NCBI RefSeq assembly: GCF_005780165.1
Contig: NZ_VAUV01000009.1
Span: 245,841 to 309,840, forward strand
Reading direction: 5' to 3'
Length of the DNA: 64,000 bases
Source of the DNA: Phragmitibacter flavus
GTDB lineage: Bacteria; Verrucomicrobiota; Verrucomicrobiia; Verrucomicrobiales; Verrucomicrobiaceae
A model generated the notes under the pieces. That model searched no databases. It saw only the letters and a list, made by a program, of their open reading frames with translations, and was not told where the DNA came from. Made by a program: the position numbers and the translations under genes. Shown piece by piece: positions 18,087-25,918 of the stretch. Position 1 is the stretch's first letter. Each line of letters begins with the position of its first letter.

Positions 18087-18092
18087 CCGGGA

Positions 18093-19160
18093 ATGACCCC
18101 ACGTCCTTCCATCCCCCCGTTTCACCCCTCCGTCCAAAAAGTCGGAGCGTCCCCTTTTAGCCTTTATCCTTTATCCTTTAGCCTTTCTAGATCCGCCTTT
18201 AGCCTTTTAGAAGTCATCCTCGCTCTCACCCTTCTCGCCCTCCTCAGCGGCATGGTGTTCGGCATCGTCCGCGTCTCGCTGCGCACCGCCATGGAAACCC
18301 GCCAGGTGCAGATGGAAAACGATCAGCTCAACCAGTTCATCAAACTCTGCCGCCACACCTTTCAAAACCTTCCCGCCACCGCCACCGTGACTCTCGAAAT
18401 CACCGAACGCGGCACACCCGTCCAACAGGAACTCACCATCTCCGGCGTCCCTGAATTCTTCGCCTTTGGCGGCAACCCCATCTCCTACGAGGACTCCATC
18501 ATCGGCCTGCGCCCCGATGTCGAAGCGATTGAAAACTCCCCCACCGGACAGGTCCAATATTACATCGGCACCAGTCGCGAAGACCTCATCACCACCGATG
18601 GCACCAACGGCAACTCCGCCGCCATCCGCGCCAGCACCTCTGGAATCGCCGCCCCCGACGACCAGGGCCGTTACTGGATGCCGCTCCTCCCCGGCGTCGT
18701 CAGCCTCACTTGGCGATTCTTCAACGAAGACGAGGACATCTGGGAAGAAGAATGGGACAGCGCCGTGCTTCCCGTCCTCGTCGAAATGAACCTCCTCATG
18801 GTTGACCGCACCTACCCCATCCGCATGGTCTACGCCCTTCCCGCCACCAAACTCAGCGAAGCCAACGCCCGCCTCGCCACCAACGCCGATTCCGTCGACG
18901 CCAGCGACACCACCTCCACCGCCAACAACCAAAACCAGGGAGGCGGCCAGAATCAGGGCCAAGGTCAAGGTCGCGGACAAAACCAAGGCGGAGGAGATCG
19001 CGGTGACCGGGGACAAGGAGGCCAGGGCGGCCAGGGTCAAGGAGGTGGCCAGGGCCAAGGCAACCAAAACACCCCCAATTCCCAAAATCGTCCCAACAAT
19101 TCGCAACCATCCGGCGGCAACCCCGGTTCAAACCAAGGTGCCCCATCCAGCGGACGCTAG
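18093..19160 (+). CDS. gspJ: Minor pseudopilin GspJ with Gly/Gln-rich tail
   Basis: The pilin helix A|FSLLEVILALTLLALLSGM has Glu at +5 and Ala at -1. It is preceded by a leader of about 38 residues, much of which is translated heptad repeat (18155-18210). The middle (about 60-260) is a beta-rich GspJ-like domain. The last ~90 residues, from about 268, are a low-complexity Gly/Gln/Asn/Arg tail (for example GQGQGRGQNQGGGDRGDRG) that is not part of known GspJ structures. The tail may be flexible or act as a binding surface. The GspK gene follows 7 bp later. Confidence 0.87.
   Translation: MTPRPSIPPFHPSVQKVGASPFSLYPLSFSLSRSAFSLLEVILALTLLALLSGMVFGIVRVSLRTAMETRQVQMENDQLNQFIKLCRHTFQNLPATATVTLEITERGTPVQQELTISGVPEFFAFGGNPISYEDSIIGLRPDVEAIENSPTGQVQYYIGTSREDLITTDGTNGNSAAIRASTSGIAAPDDQGRYWMPLLPGVVSLTWRFFNEDEDIWEEEWDSAVLPVLVEMNLLMVDRTYPIRMVYALPATKLSEANARLATNADSVDASDTTSTANNQNQGGGQNQGQGQGRGQNQGGGDRGDRGQGGQGGQGQGGGQGQGNQNTPNSQNRPNNSQPSGGNPGSNQGAPSSGR
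18155..18210 (+). repeat. CTTTATC/CTTTAGC heptads inside gspJ coding sequence
   Basis: Heptads TTTTAGC, CTTTATC, CTTTATC, CTTTAGC, CTTTCTA, GATCCGC, CTTTAGC and CTTTTAG run in register through the leader-peptide region of gspJ. Three units make seven codons, so the translated peptide reads through all frames of the unit (SLYPLSFSLS). Confidence 0.88.
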
Positions 19161-19167
19161 TTCGATC

Positions 19168-20121
19168 ATGCAAGGTCATCCTTCATCCCTCATCCTTCAT
19201 CCCTCATCCTTCGGCGCGAAGCGCCGCCGCGCCTCTGCCCTCATGCTCGTGATGGCCGCCATCATCCTGATGTCCGTCACCGTCATGGGCGTGGTCGAGT
19301 TCATGCGCTACAGCCTTGAAGAAACCGGCAACGACGCCCGTGAATTCCGCGCCATGCACCTCGCCGAAAGTGGCATCGCCCTCGGCCTCAGCCCCCAGCT
19401 TCAACCCGGCGACCCCGTCCTCAAACAAACCATTGGCACCGACAGCGGCTTCGAAGTCGTCATCTCGTCCGAAGGTGCCCGCATCCCCCTCGTCTCCATC
19501 ACCGACGAAAACCTTCTCAACGGCCTCTATGAATTGTTCATCGACTGGGGCCTCTCCCCCACCGACTCCCGCACCGTCGTCGACTCCCTCGCCGACTGGG
19601 TCGACACCGACGACAACCCCCGCTCCCAAGGAGCCGAATCCGACTACTACCGCGGCCTCGGTTACGAAAACTTTCCCCGCCAGCAAGAATTCAACTCCCT
19701 CGAGGAACTCCCCCTCGTTCGCAACTGGAACCTCATCGAAGCCATCAAACCCGACTGGCGCAACTACTTCAGCGTCAACGGCGACGGCTTCATCGACCTC
19801 AACTACGCCCCCGCCGACGTGTTGATCGCCATCCTCGGCAGCGAAGAGTCCAATGCCGAAAACCTCATCCGCGAACGCAACGGACCCGACGGACTCCCCA
19901 ACACCGAAGACGACGTCAAACTCACTCTCAACCATGCCCGCTCCCTCCTCAACCTCGACCAGGAACGCTTCACCCAGCTCAGCACCCTCATCACTGTCGA
20001 CCACCTCACCCGCCGCATCGAAAGCACCGGTCGTATCGGCGAAGCCACCACCAAAGTCACCGTCATCGCCCGCCGCCAGTCCGACGGCTCCCTCAACTAT
20101 CTCGCCCGCATCGAAGAATAA
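19168..20121 (+). CDS. gspK: Minor pseudopilin GspK (T2SS tip protein)
   Basis: From ATG 19168 the N-terminus reads through a heptad array, then a basic KRRRAS motif and the hydrophobic helix ALMLVMAAIILMSVTVMGVV. The next segment, ETGNDAREFRAMHLAESGIALGL, is the hallmark of GspK. The large domain that follows includes DSLADWVDTDDNPRSQGAE, close to the GspK calcium-site segment, and LEELPLVRNWN. GspK caps the pseudopilus with I and J. As in other GspK proteins, Glu at +5 is missing. The longer frame that opens upstream is a shadow of gspJ. Confidence 0.92.
   Translation: MQGHPSSLILHPSSFGAKRRRASALMLVMAAIILMSVTVMGVVEFMRYSLEETGNDAREFRAMHLAESGIALGLSPQLQPGDPVLKQTIGTDSGFEVVISSEGARIPLVSITDENLLNGLYELFIDWGLSPTDSRTVVDSLADWVDTDDNPRSQGAESDYYRGLGYENFPRQQEFNSLEELPLVRNWNLIEAIKPDWRNYFSVNGDGFIDLNYAPADVLIAILGSEESNAENLIRERNGPDGLPNTEDDVKLTLNHARSLLNLDQERFTQLSTLITVDHLTRRIESTGRIGEATTKVTVIARRQSDGSLNYLARIEE
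19177..19211 (+). repeat. CATCCTT/CATCCCT heptads inside gspK
   Basis: Five heptads alternate perfectly between CATCCTT and CATCCCT (19177-19211), starting seven bases after the A of the gspK ATG and translating as the HPSSLILHPSSF segment of the leader. Confidence 0.92.
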
Positions 20122-20125
20122 CCTT

Positions 20126-20167
20126 CATCCTACCGGTTTCATCCTTCATCCTTCCGCCTTCATCCTT
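20126..20167 (+). repeat. CATCCTT heptads between gspK and gspL
   Basis: Six units keep a strict 7-nt register: CATCCTA, CCGGTTT, CATCCTT, CATCCTT, CCGCCTT, CATCCTT. They fill the gap between the gspK stop and the gspL ATG at 20175. Two units have drifted in sequence while keeping the spacing. Confidence 0.9.
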
Positions 20168-20174
20168 TTAGAAC

Positions 20175-21380
20175 ATGTCCAGTGCCACCAGCTTCCTCAT
20201 GCCCGACGCCGCCCCGACCTGGCAGCTTTGGAAATCGCTGCATGGCAGCAACCCCACCCCCCCCCACACCCCCTCCGAATGCCGTCAAAACGGCAAACCT
20301 CTTGTCGTCGGCCTTCCCGCCACCGCCTGTCGCACCGTCGGACTTATCCTTCCCGATGCTCCCCCCGACCTCATCCCCTCCATGGTCGAGGCCCAGCTTG
20401 AGAAACGCGGCATCTCCATCACGAAACTCCCCCAACCAAACTTCGCCTGGCACCAACTTGGCCATCAGCCCGGTCAAACCCTCATCAGCGTCGACGTCCT
20501 CCCCGCCCCCTTCCCCGCCGAACTCGTCGTCTCCCATGCCAGCAACTACACCGCCGCCCTGCGCATGATGCAACTCCCCGCCGATGAACTCATCATCGTG
20601 CAGGAGCAGGACCAAATCGTCCTCGCCCTCGGTCATCTCGGCAAACTCTGGCACAGCCACATCATCGGCACCACCGCCACCCCCACCGAAGACCTCGCCC
20701 GCGAAATCGCCATCGCCCAACTCGCCCTCGAAACCACCGCCGCCACCCCGCTCAACGGCATCCTCCTCATCGGCAGCCACCTTGCCCAACTCCAGCGCAC
20801 CCTCCAGCCCCTGCTCGCCCTCCCCCTCAAAACCGGCACCCAGCTCGAGCCCAACCGCTCCTTCAAAACCGACCCCGCGCAGCGACTCCTCCCCGCCGCC
20901 GTTCACCAGTCGCAACATCGAGGCGTCCGTCGCCGGCAAATCATCCTCGCCCTGCTCACTCTCGCCGTCCTCTACGCCGCCCTCTTCTTCCTCGCCTGGC
21001 TCAACCTCACCTCCCTTGAAGATCGCAAAGCCGCCCTTCAAGCCGAAATCAACACCACCGGTCCTCCCGCCGCCGCCGTCCGCACCACTGCCCAACGCTG
21101 GCGCTCCCTCGAAGCCGCCATCGACATCCAGCGTTACCCCATCGTCCAGCTCACCCACATCACCGCCCTCCTTCCCCCCAGCGGCATCCAAATTAAAAAA
21201 TACATCGCCAAACCCGCCGAAATCGACATCGAAGGCGACGCCCGCGACGCCCAATCCGCCACCCAACTCCTCGAAGACCTGAAAAAGCACGCCCAGCTCA
21301 GTCGTTTCACCTGGTCCATGCCCGTCCCCGCCGTCCGCAACAACATCGCCACCTTCAAAATCCAAGGAAAACTTCAGTGA
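20175..21380 (+). CDS. gspL: GspL-like inner-membrane assembly protein
   Basis: The 401-residue protein has a cytoplasmic part (1-250) with short actin-fold-like strands. A single membrane helix follows (about 257-277, ILALLTLAVLYAALFFLAWL), then a PilN-like periplasmic domain with coiled coil (LEDRKAALQAEIN) and ending in a ferredoxin-like beta region (VKKYIAKPAEIDIEGDA type). GspL links the GspE ATPase to the platform and to GspM. Sequence identity to classical GspL is low, so the call rests on topology and position between gspK and gspM. The frame upstream of ATG 20175 is repeat sequence. Confidence 0.78.
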   Translation: MSSATSFLMPDAAPTWQLWKSLHGSNPTPPHTPSECRQNGKPLVVGLPATACRTVGLILPDAPPDLIPSMVEAQLEKRGISITKLPQPNFAWHQLGHQPGQTLISVDVLPAPFPAELVVSHASNYTAALRMMQLPADELIIVQEQDQIVLALGHLGKLWHSHIIGTTATPTEDLAREIAIAQLALETTAATPLNGILLIGSHLAQLQRTLQPLLALPLKTGTQLEPNRSFKTDPAQRLLPAAVHQSQHRGVRRRQIILALLTLAVLYAALFFLAWLNLTSLEDRKAALQAEINTTGPPAAAVRTTAQRWRSLEAAIDIQRYPIVQLTHITALLPPSGIQIKKYIAKPAEIDIEGDARDAQSATQLLEDLKKHAQLSRFTWSMPVPAVRNNIATFKIQGKLQ

Positions 21381-21412
21381 AGTGACGTGCTGACCTTCTA
21401 TTTGATCTTCCC

Positions 21413-21766
21413 ATGGACTCCATTCGCAATGATGACATTCCACCAGTGGTGCCCGAGAGAACTGAAGCACTCATCGAACTCGCCAAAGAAATCCGATCTC
21501 CGATCATCAAGCCTTCACCCTATGAAATCTTTTCCACTGTGTTTCAATGCATCCTCCATGGCGTTCTCTGGATTGTCGCTTCGCGTCTAAATGACACTTT
21601 CAGTGCCGCGATACAATTCTTGATCGTGCTATCCATGATCTTCACCGTGAAGTCCATCAACGTGAGGCCAAATGATCGCCGATGGGATGCCTTGCTCAAA
21701 TTATTGCGTGTCGAAACGCAATCTGTTCCTCGCCAGAAATCATCGATCACAGATCATCAATCATAA
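21413..21766 (+). CDS. Orphan small membrane protein inside the T2SS operon
   Basis: This 117-residue protein is not a known secretion component. It has an acidic N-terminus rich in Pro, Arg and Glu, then two hydrophobic segments at about 44-62 and 66-84 (FSTVFQCILHGVLWIVAS and a following FLIVLSMIFTVKSI), and a basic tail. Its last codons (SSITDHQS) are translated from a heptad array that continues towards gspM, so the C-terminus appears to have been set by the repeat. The base composition is less GC-rich than its neighbours, which suggests a later insertion between gspL and gspM. The function is unknown. Confidence 0.6.
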   Translation: MDSIRNDDIPPVVPERTEALIELAKEIRSPIIKPSPYEIFSTVFQCILHGVLWIVASRLNDTFSAAIQFLIVLSMIFTVKSINVRPNDRRWDALLKLLRVETQSVPRQKSSITDHQS

Positions 21767-21771
21767 ATTTT
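21737..21771 (+). repeat. AAATCAT-type heptads upstream of gspM
   Basis: Five degenerate heptads (AAATCAT, CGATCAC, AGATCAT, CAATCAT, AAATTTT) overlap the end of the orphan gene and stop two bases before the gspM ATG at 21774. Confidence 0.85.
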
Positions 21772-21773
21772 TC

Positions 21774-22430
21774 ATGTCCCGCTCCCTCAACCCACGCGAA
21801 AAACGGCTCCTCATCGCCGTCCTCGCCACCTTGTTTCTCACCTTCAACTTCCTCGTCATCCGCGAATTCACCAATCGTCGCGCCGCCACCAGCACCGGAC
21901 TCACCCAGCTCACCGAACAAGTCGCCTCCAACAAAGTCTGGCTCGGCGACCGCGCCTTCTGGGAAAAACGCAAAGCCTGGCTCGACCAAAACATGCCCTA
22001 CACCGAGTCCGCCGGACGCTCCCAAGGCCAGCTCCTCGAAGACCTGCAAACCAGCGCGCTCGACCTCGGCCTTGCCGTCACCAACACCACCCTCCTCGAA
22101 CCCCTCGCCCTCGACCACGCCAATGAAGTCGGCGTCACCCTCCGTCTGCGCGGTGACCAGGACATCCTCCTCCGCTGGCTCCTCACCCTCCAGTCCCCCG
22201 AAAAATTCCAGGCCATCAAATCCATCGAACTTGAACTCGACGCCCGCGCCCGTGAAACCACTCCGCAAGCCCAGTGCAACTTAACCGTCGCACGCTGGTT
22301 CAATCCCACGCCCCCCCCCGGCCAGCCCACGCCCGCCGCTGAACCCGCACCTGCAACCACACCCGAAGCCGATCCCGCCCCCACCGAAGAAGAACCCGTC
22401 AATCCCCTCGACCTCGGCTCGCCCATCTAA
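21774..22430 (+). CDS. gspM: GspM-like T2SS assembly protein
   Basis: A short cytoplasmic start (MSRSLNPREKRLLIA) is followed by one membrane helix at about 14-34, then a coiled segment and a ferredoxin-like periplasmic domain, including the GVTLRLRGDQDILLRWLLTLQ segment typical of GspM/PilO-like folds. The last 40 residues are Pro/Ala/Thr-rich and ordered only loosely. GspM partners with GspL at the inner membrane. The gene is named from topology and position. The upstream frame to 21672 overlaps the orphan gene and is not used. Confidence 0.8.
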   Translation: MSRSLNPREKRLLIAVLATLFLTFNFLVIREFTNRRAATSTGLTQLTEQVASNKVWLGDRAFWEKRKAWLDQNMPYTESAGRSQGQLLEDLQTSALDLGLAVTNTTLLEPLALDHANEVGVTLRLRGDQDILLRWLLTLQSPEKFQAIKSIELELDARARETTPQAQCNLTVARWFNPTPPPGQPTPAAEPAPATTPEADPAPTEEEPVNPLDLGSPI

Positions 22431-22443
22431 CTCACTCTTGCCC

Positions 22444-23079
22444 ATGAAGCCCTTCATCATCATTCTCTTATCCTTTAGCCTTTATCCTTTAGCCTTTCCC
22501 CAAGACCCCGACCTCCCCCAGCCCTTCAACCCCGCCATGGCCGAGCCCCCGCTCGCCTCCCCCCCCTTCACCCGCTCGGTCAATCTCTCGGACAAACTCG
22601 TCCTCACCGGCATCGCCTTCATCGAAGGCAAACCCGTCGCCACCATCCTCGACACCGAGAAAAAACAAAGCTACGTCCTCTCCGAAGAACCCAACGCCGA
22701 AGGCTGGAAACTCGCCGAAACCAGCGCCACCATCCAGCTCGACCGCACCCAGGCCAAAATCATGGTCGGAGGCGAGATCGTCACCGTCCGCTACAGCAAA
22801 ACCCAGCTCACCCCCGAGAACACCAAAGGCGCCCGTCCCGGCGGCGAAGGCGATCGCGGCCGGGGTGATCGCGGCGACCGTGGCGACCGACGCGAGAGCC
22901 GACGCGGCCCCGACCCCGAAACCCGCGCCCGCTTCGAAGCCCTTCCCGAAGACGCCCGCCGCAAACTTTTTGAAGAAATGCGCGAAAACCGCGACCGCCT
23001 CCAAGGCATGTCCGACACCGAACGCTCCGACTACTTCAAGCGTCAGCTCGAACGCGCCGAACGCCGCGCCCGCGAATAG
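22444..23079 (+). CDS. GspC/PilP-like exported protein (putative)
   Basis: An N-terminal hydrophobic stretch (MKPFIIILLSFSLYPLAF), partly made of translated heptads, acts as signal peptide or anchor. Residues ~50-125 (KLVLTGIAFIEGKPVATILD, then YVLSEEP, GWKLAET, IMVGGEIVTVRY) match the homology-region pattern of GspC and PilP, which bind the secretin N0 domain. The second half is very rich in Arg, Gly and Glu (RGDRGDRGDRRESRRG) and helical at the end. The gene lies between gspM and gspD and is the only candidate for GspC in the cluster. No PDZ or long membrane anchor is visible, so the name is left open. Confidence 0.62.
   Translation: MKPFIIILLSFSLYPLAFPQDPDLPQPFNPAMAEPPLASPPFTRSVNLSDKLVLTGIAFIEGKPVATILDTEKKQSYVLSEEPNAEGWKLAETSATIQLDRTQAKIMVGGEIVTVRYSKTQLTPENTKGARPGGEGDRGRGDRGDRGDRRESRRGPDPETRARFEALPEDARRKLFEEMRENRDRLQGMSDTERSDYFKRQLERAERRARE
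22466..22493 (+). repeat. CTTTAGC/CTTTATC heptads in the signal peptide of the GspC-like gene
   Basis: Four heptads (TCTTATC, CTTTAGC, CTTTATC, CTTTAGC) encode the hydrophobic core LLSFSLYPLAF of the N-terminal segment. The same peptide motif appears in gspJ and gcvP, at the same unit family. Confidence 0.9.
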
Positions 23080-23091
23080 CGCCTCTTCTTC

Positions 23092-23126
23092 ACTTCCGAC
23101 TTCCCACTTCCGACATCCCACTTCCG
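23092..23126 (+). repeat. ACTTCCG/ACTTCCC heptads upstream of gspD
   Basis: Five heptads, ACTTCCG, ACTTCCC, ACTTCCG, ACATCCC and ACTTCCG, end eight bases before the gspD ATG. The same unit family recurs before the DUF1501 gene and, reversed, after the DUF1549 gene. Confidence 0.92.
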
Positions 23127-23133
23127 ACTTTTC

Positions 23134-25734
23134 ATGTCCCACCCATTCCCCTGCCTCTCCGCAATTTTTCTCCTTCTCGCCCCCGCCCTTCACGCGCAAA
23201 TCCGTGAAAGCGCCATCAACCAGCCCACCGCCACCAACCCTCGCGAGTTCCGTCTCGTCCAAAACATTCCCCTCGCTGACCGCCCGCCCACCTCCCTTCT
23301 CGTTCAGGTCCAGAATCCCCCTCCCACCCCTGACGCCAACGCCCCTGCCGAACCACCCCCCGGCCCCGGCGGTCCCGGCATGGGCGGGCCTCGCGGAGGT
23401 TTTGGTGGCTTCGGCGGACCACGCGGCGGTGGCAGCAGTTCCAGCGACGAAACCTTCCGCATCGACGGCGACAAAGTCTCCCTACAGTTCCCCAACAATT
23501 CCATCATCGACATCCTCGGCATCTACGAGCGACTCACCAACAAAACCCTCATCAAAGACACCTCCATCTTTGAAGGCCAGACCATCAGCCTCGTCACGCC
23601 CCAGCCCGTCGAAAAAGGCGAAGCCATCAAACTCATCGAGGCCTCCCTGCTCACCAACGGCTACGCCATCGTCGCCGATCCCGACGGCAAAAGCGCCCGC
23701 ATCCTTCCCACCCGCACCCAAGGGGCCGCCACCACCCAGTTTTCCCAGGGCGTCCTCTTCTACCAAAGCGCCAACGACCTTCCCGACAACGAAACCATCG
23801 TCAGCTACTTCATGCCCCTGGCCAACCTTGACCCCGTCGAAGCCGCCGAAATGCTCGGTGCCCATGTCGGCCTCAGCGTCTACGGCCGCATCACCCCCGT
23901 CCTCAATCCGCCCGGCCTGCTCCTCACCGAAAGCTCCAACATCGTCAAACAGCTCGTCAGCATCAAGGAAGTGATCGACACCCCCAGCACCACCAGCTCG
24001 CTGGTTACCAAATTCATCCCCCTTAAATACGCCGACGCCGCCACCGTCGCTCAAATTGTCCAAGCCACGATCGACGCCCAGACCACCGACAGCATCGAGA
24101 AAGGCATCACCACCATCCGTGGTGGCTCTCCCCAACAGACCCAACAACGAGGCAGCGATCGCGACCGCCAGCAACAGTCCCAACAACCCCAGTCCGCCCC
24201 CCAGTCAGGCAACCAAACCTCCTCTTCGAAAATCACTCCCGAACCCCGCGCCCAGTCCCAAGTCGTCGCCGACTCCCGACTCAACCAGATCCTCATTGTC
24301 GCCGAACCCGAAGACTACGCCTACATCAGCAGCCTCATCCTCGAATTCGACAAACCCGTCGACGTCCCCGAACCCTACGAACGCAAACTCAAAAACATCT
24401 TCTCCCTCGACGTCGTTTCCGTCCTCGCCGACCTCCTCAAAGACACCACCGCCAGCACCCAGCTTCCCGGCGGCGGCACCCTCACCCAACAGCAACAACA
24501 GCTCGTCAGCAGCAACCAGCTCGTCACCGGTCGCACCGCCACCAGCACCCGAGGCGGCACCTTCAGCGGAGCCACTGGCGGCGGCACCACCACTGATACT
24601 GGCGGCGTCAACAGCCGGCCCGACCAGCTCATCGAACCCGAGGAAGACAACGCCCCCGTCTCCGTCCTCGTCAACAAAACCCGCATCATTGCCGACCCAT
24701 TGGCAAATGCCATCCTCGTGATTGGACCCAAGGAAGACCAGGACAAAGTTAACCTCATCCTCGACAAACTCGATCGCAAACCACCACAAGTTTACCTCGC
24801 CACCGTCATCGGCCAGCTCACCCTTGGCGATGGTTATGAATTCGGCATCGACTACCTCCAGAAATTCACCAGAACTGGTTCCAATAGCGGCCTCACCAGC
24901 AGCCTCATCTCCACCCGCGACGACATCATTACCAGCAACAACGTCAGCGACATCACCACCAACCTCATCACCTCCGCCATCGGCAACGCCAACGGCTTCA
25001 ATGTCTACGGCCAGATCGGAGAAACCGTCGACGCCTTCGTCAACGCTCTTGAAACCACCAACAACTTCAAGGTCCTCTCCCGCCCCAGCGTCTTTGCCCT
25101 CAACAACAAAAAAGCCTCCATCACCAGCGGCCAGTCCATCCCCGTCCCCTCCCAGTCGATCACCAATTCCAACAACACCGGCAACGGCAGCGGCAACGTC
25201 ACCACCACCATCGAATACAAAGACGTCGTCCTCAAACTCGAAGTCATTCCCCTGATCAATCCCGACGGCGATGTCACCCTCAAAATCGCCCAGGTCAACG
25301 ACACCGTCGTCGGCAGCCAGATCGTCGACAACAACAGCATCCCCATCATCGGCACCGAACAACTCCTCACCACCGCCACCGTCCAAACCGGAAACACCAT
25401 CGTGCTCGGTGGACTCATCACCGAACAGGACAACACCACCACCGAAGGCATCCCTGTCATCAGCCGCATCCCCGGGGTCGGCCGACTCTTCAAAAACGAC
25501 GTCACCAGCAAAGAGCGCAAAGAACTCATCGTCTTCATCCAGCCCATCGTCGTCGACGGCCACAACGACCTCGCCCGCACCAGCGCCGCCGAAGACCTTC
25601 GCACCAAAGTCGGAGCCGACGCCGCCCAGGCCTTCCCTCAACGCGTCACCACCCCCGCCCCCACCTCCATCGACCTCCCCGCCTCCGACCCCGAACCCGT
25701 CAAACGCAAACGCTGGTTCAACTTCGGCCGCTAA
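23134..25734 (+). CDS. gspD: Type II secretion secretin GspD
   Basis: GspD forms the outer-membrane channel. A signal peptide (cut near residue 22) is followed by a Pro/Gly-rich linker (about 65-105) with GGPRGGFGGFGG runs, which is unusual, then an N0-like domain and N1-N3 secretin repeats with a Gln/Ser-rich insertion around 330-370 and a Gly/Thr-rich one near 450-490. The C-terminal secretin barrel is marked by VIPLINPDGDVTLKI and IPGVGRLFKNDVTSKERKELIVFIQP. The length of 866 exceeds the usual ~650-750 because of the low-complexity inserts. It is the last gene of the cluster. No pilotin is seen. Confidence 0.95.
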   Translation: MSHPFPCLSAIFLLLAPALHAQIRESAINQPTATNPREFRLVQNIPLADRPPTSLLVQVQNPPPTPDANAPAEPPPGPGGPGMGGPRGGFGGFGGPRGGGSSSSDETFRIDGDKVSLQFPNNSIIDILGIYERLTNKTLIKDTSIFEGQTISLVTPQPVEKGEAIKLIEASLLTNGYAIVADPDGKSARILPTRTQGAATTQFSQGVLFYQSANDLPDNETIVSYFMPLANLDPVEAAEMLGAHVGLSVYGRITPVLNPPGLLLTESSNIVKQLVSIKEVIDTPSTTSSLVTKFIPLKYADAATVAQIVQATIDAQTTDSIEKGITTIRGGSPQQTQQRGSDRDRQQQSQQPQSAPQSGNQTSSSKITPEPRAQSQVVADSRLNQILIVAEPEDYAYISSLILEFDKPVDVPEPYERKLKNIFSLDVVSVLADLLKDTTASTQLPGGGTLTQQQQQLVSSNQLVTGRTATSTRGGTFSGATGGGTTTDTGGVNSRPDQLIEPEEDNAPVSVLVNKTRIIADPLANAILVIGPKEDQDKVNLILDKLDRKPPQVYLATVIGQLTLGDGYEFGIDYLQKFTRTGSNSGLTSSLISTRDDIITSNNVSDITTNLITSAIGNANGFNVYGQIGETVDAFVNALETTNNFKVLSRPSVFALNNKKASITSGQSIPVPSQSITNSNNTGNGSGNVTTTIEYKDVVLKLEVIPLINPDGDVTLKIAQVNDTVVGSQIVDNNSIPIIGTEQLLTTATVQTGNTIVLGGLITEQDNTTTEGIPVISRIPGVGRLFKNDVTSKERKELIVFIQPIVVDGHNDLARTSAAEDLRTKVGADAAQAFPQRVTTPAPTSIDLPASDPEPVKRKRWFNFGR

Positions 25735-25754
25735 ATAAAACACGCGTTTTTCTC

Positions 25755-25859
25755 GAGGGGAGCACACGGATCGCTTTGCGGCTTCGCAGCTTGCGTGTCG
25801 TTCTCGGCATCTTGCCGAGAACCCGGACGCGAAGCGCCCTTCAGTCCGGCGTCCCCTCA
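25755..25859. repeat. REP-like structured element downstream of gspD
   Basis: The stretch begins with GAGGGGAGCACACGGA and ends with the approximate reverse complement TCCGGCGTCCCCTC. Inside are at least two further palindromes, CGCTTTGCGG...GCTTGCG and a perfect TTCTCGGCA/TGCCGAGAA stem at 25801-25821. It fills most of the 184-bp gap between gspD and the sialidase-like gene, and could end the long secretion transcript or be a mobile palindrome. Confidence 0.65.
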
Positions 25860-25918
25860 ACTGGCCAACAAACATCACCAGCAAGCGCCCCCCATCCCGA
25901 CACGTTCCCTCAATCACC

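Noticed and set aside
18802..19167. N-terminal extension of gspK upstream of 19168
   Set aside because: It is the +1 shadow of the Gly/Gln tail of gspJ. The pilin helix begins only after ATG 19168.
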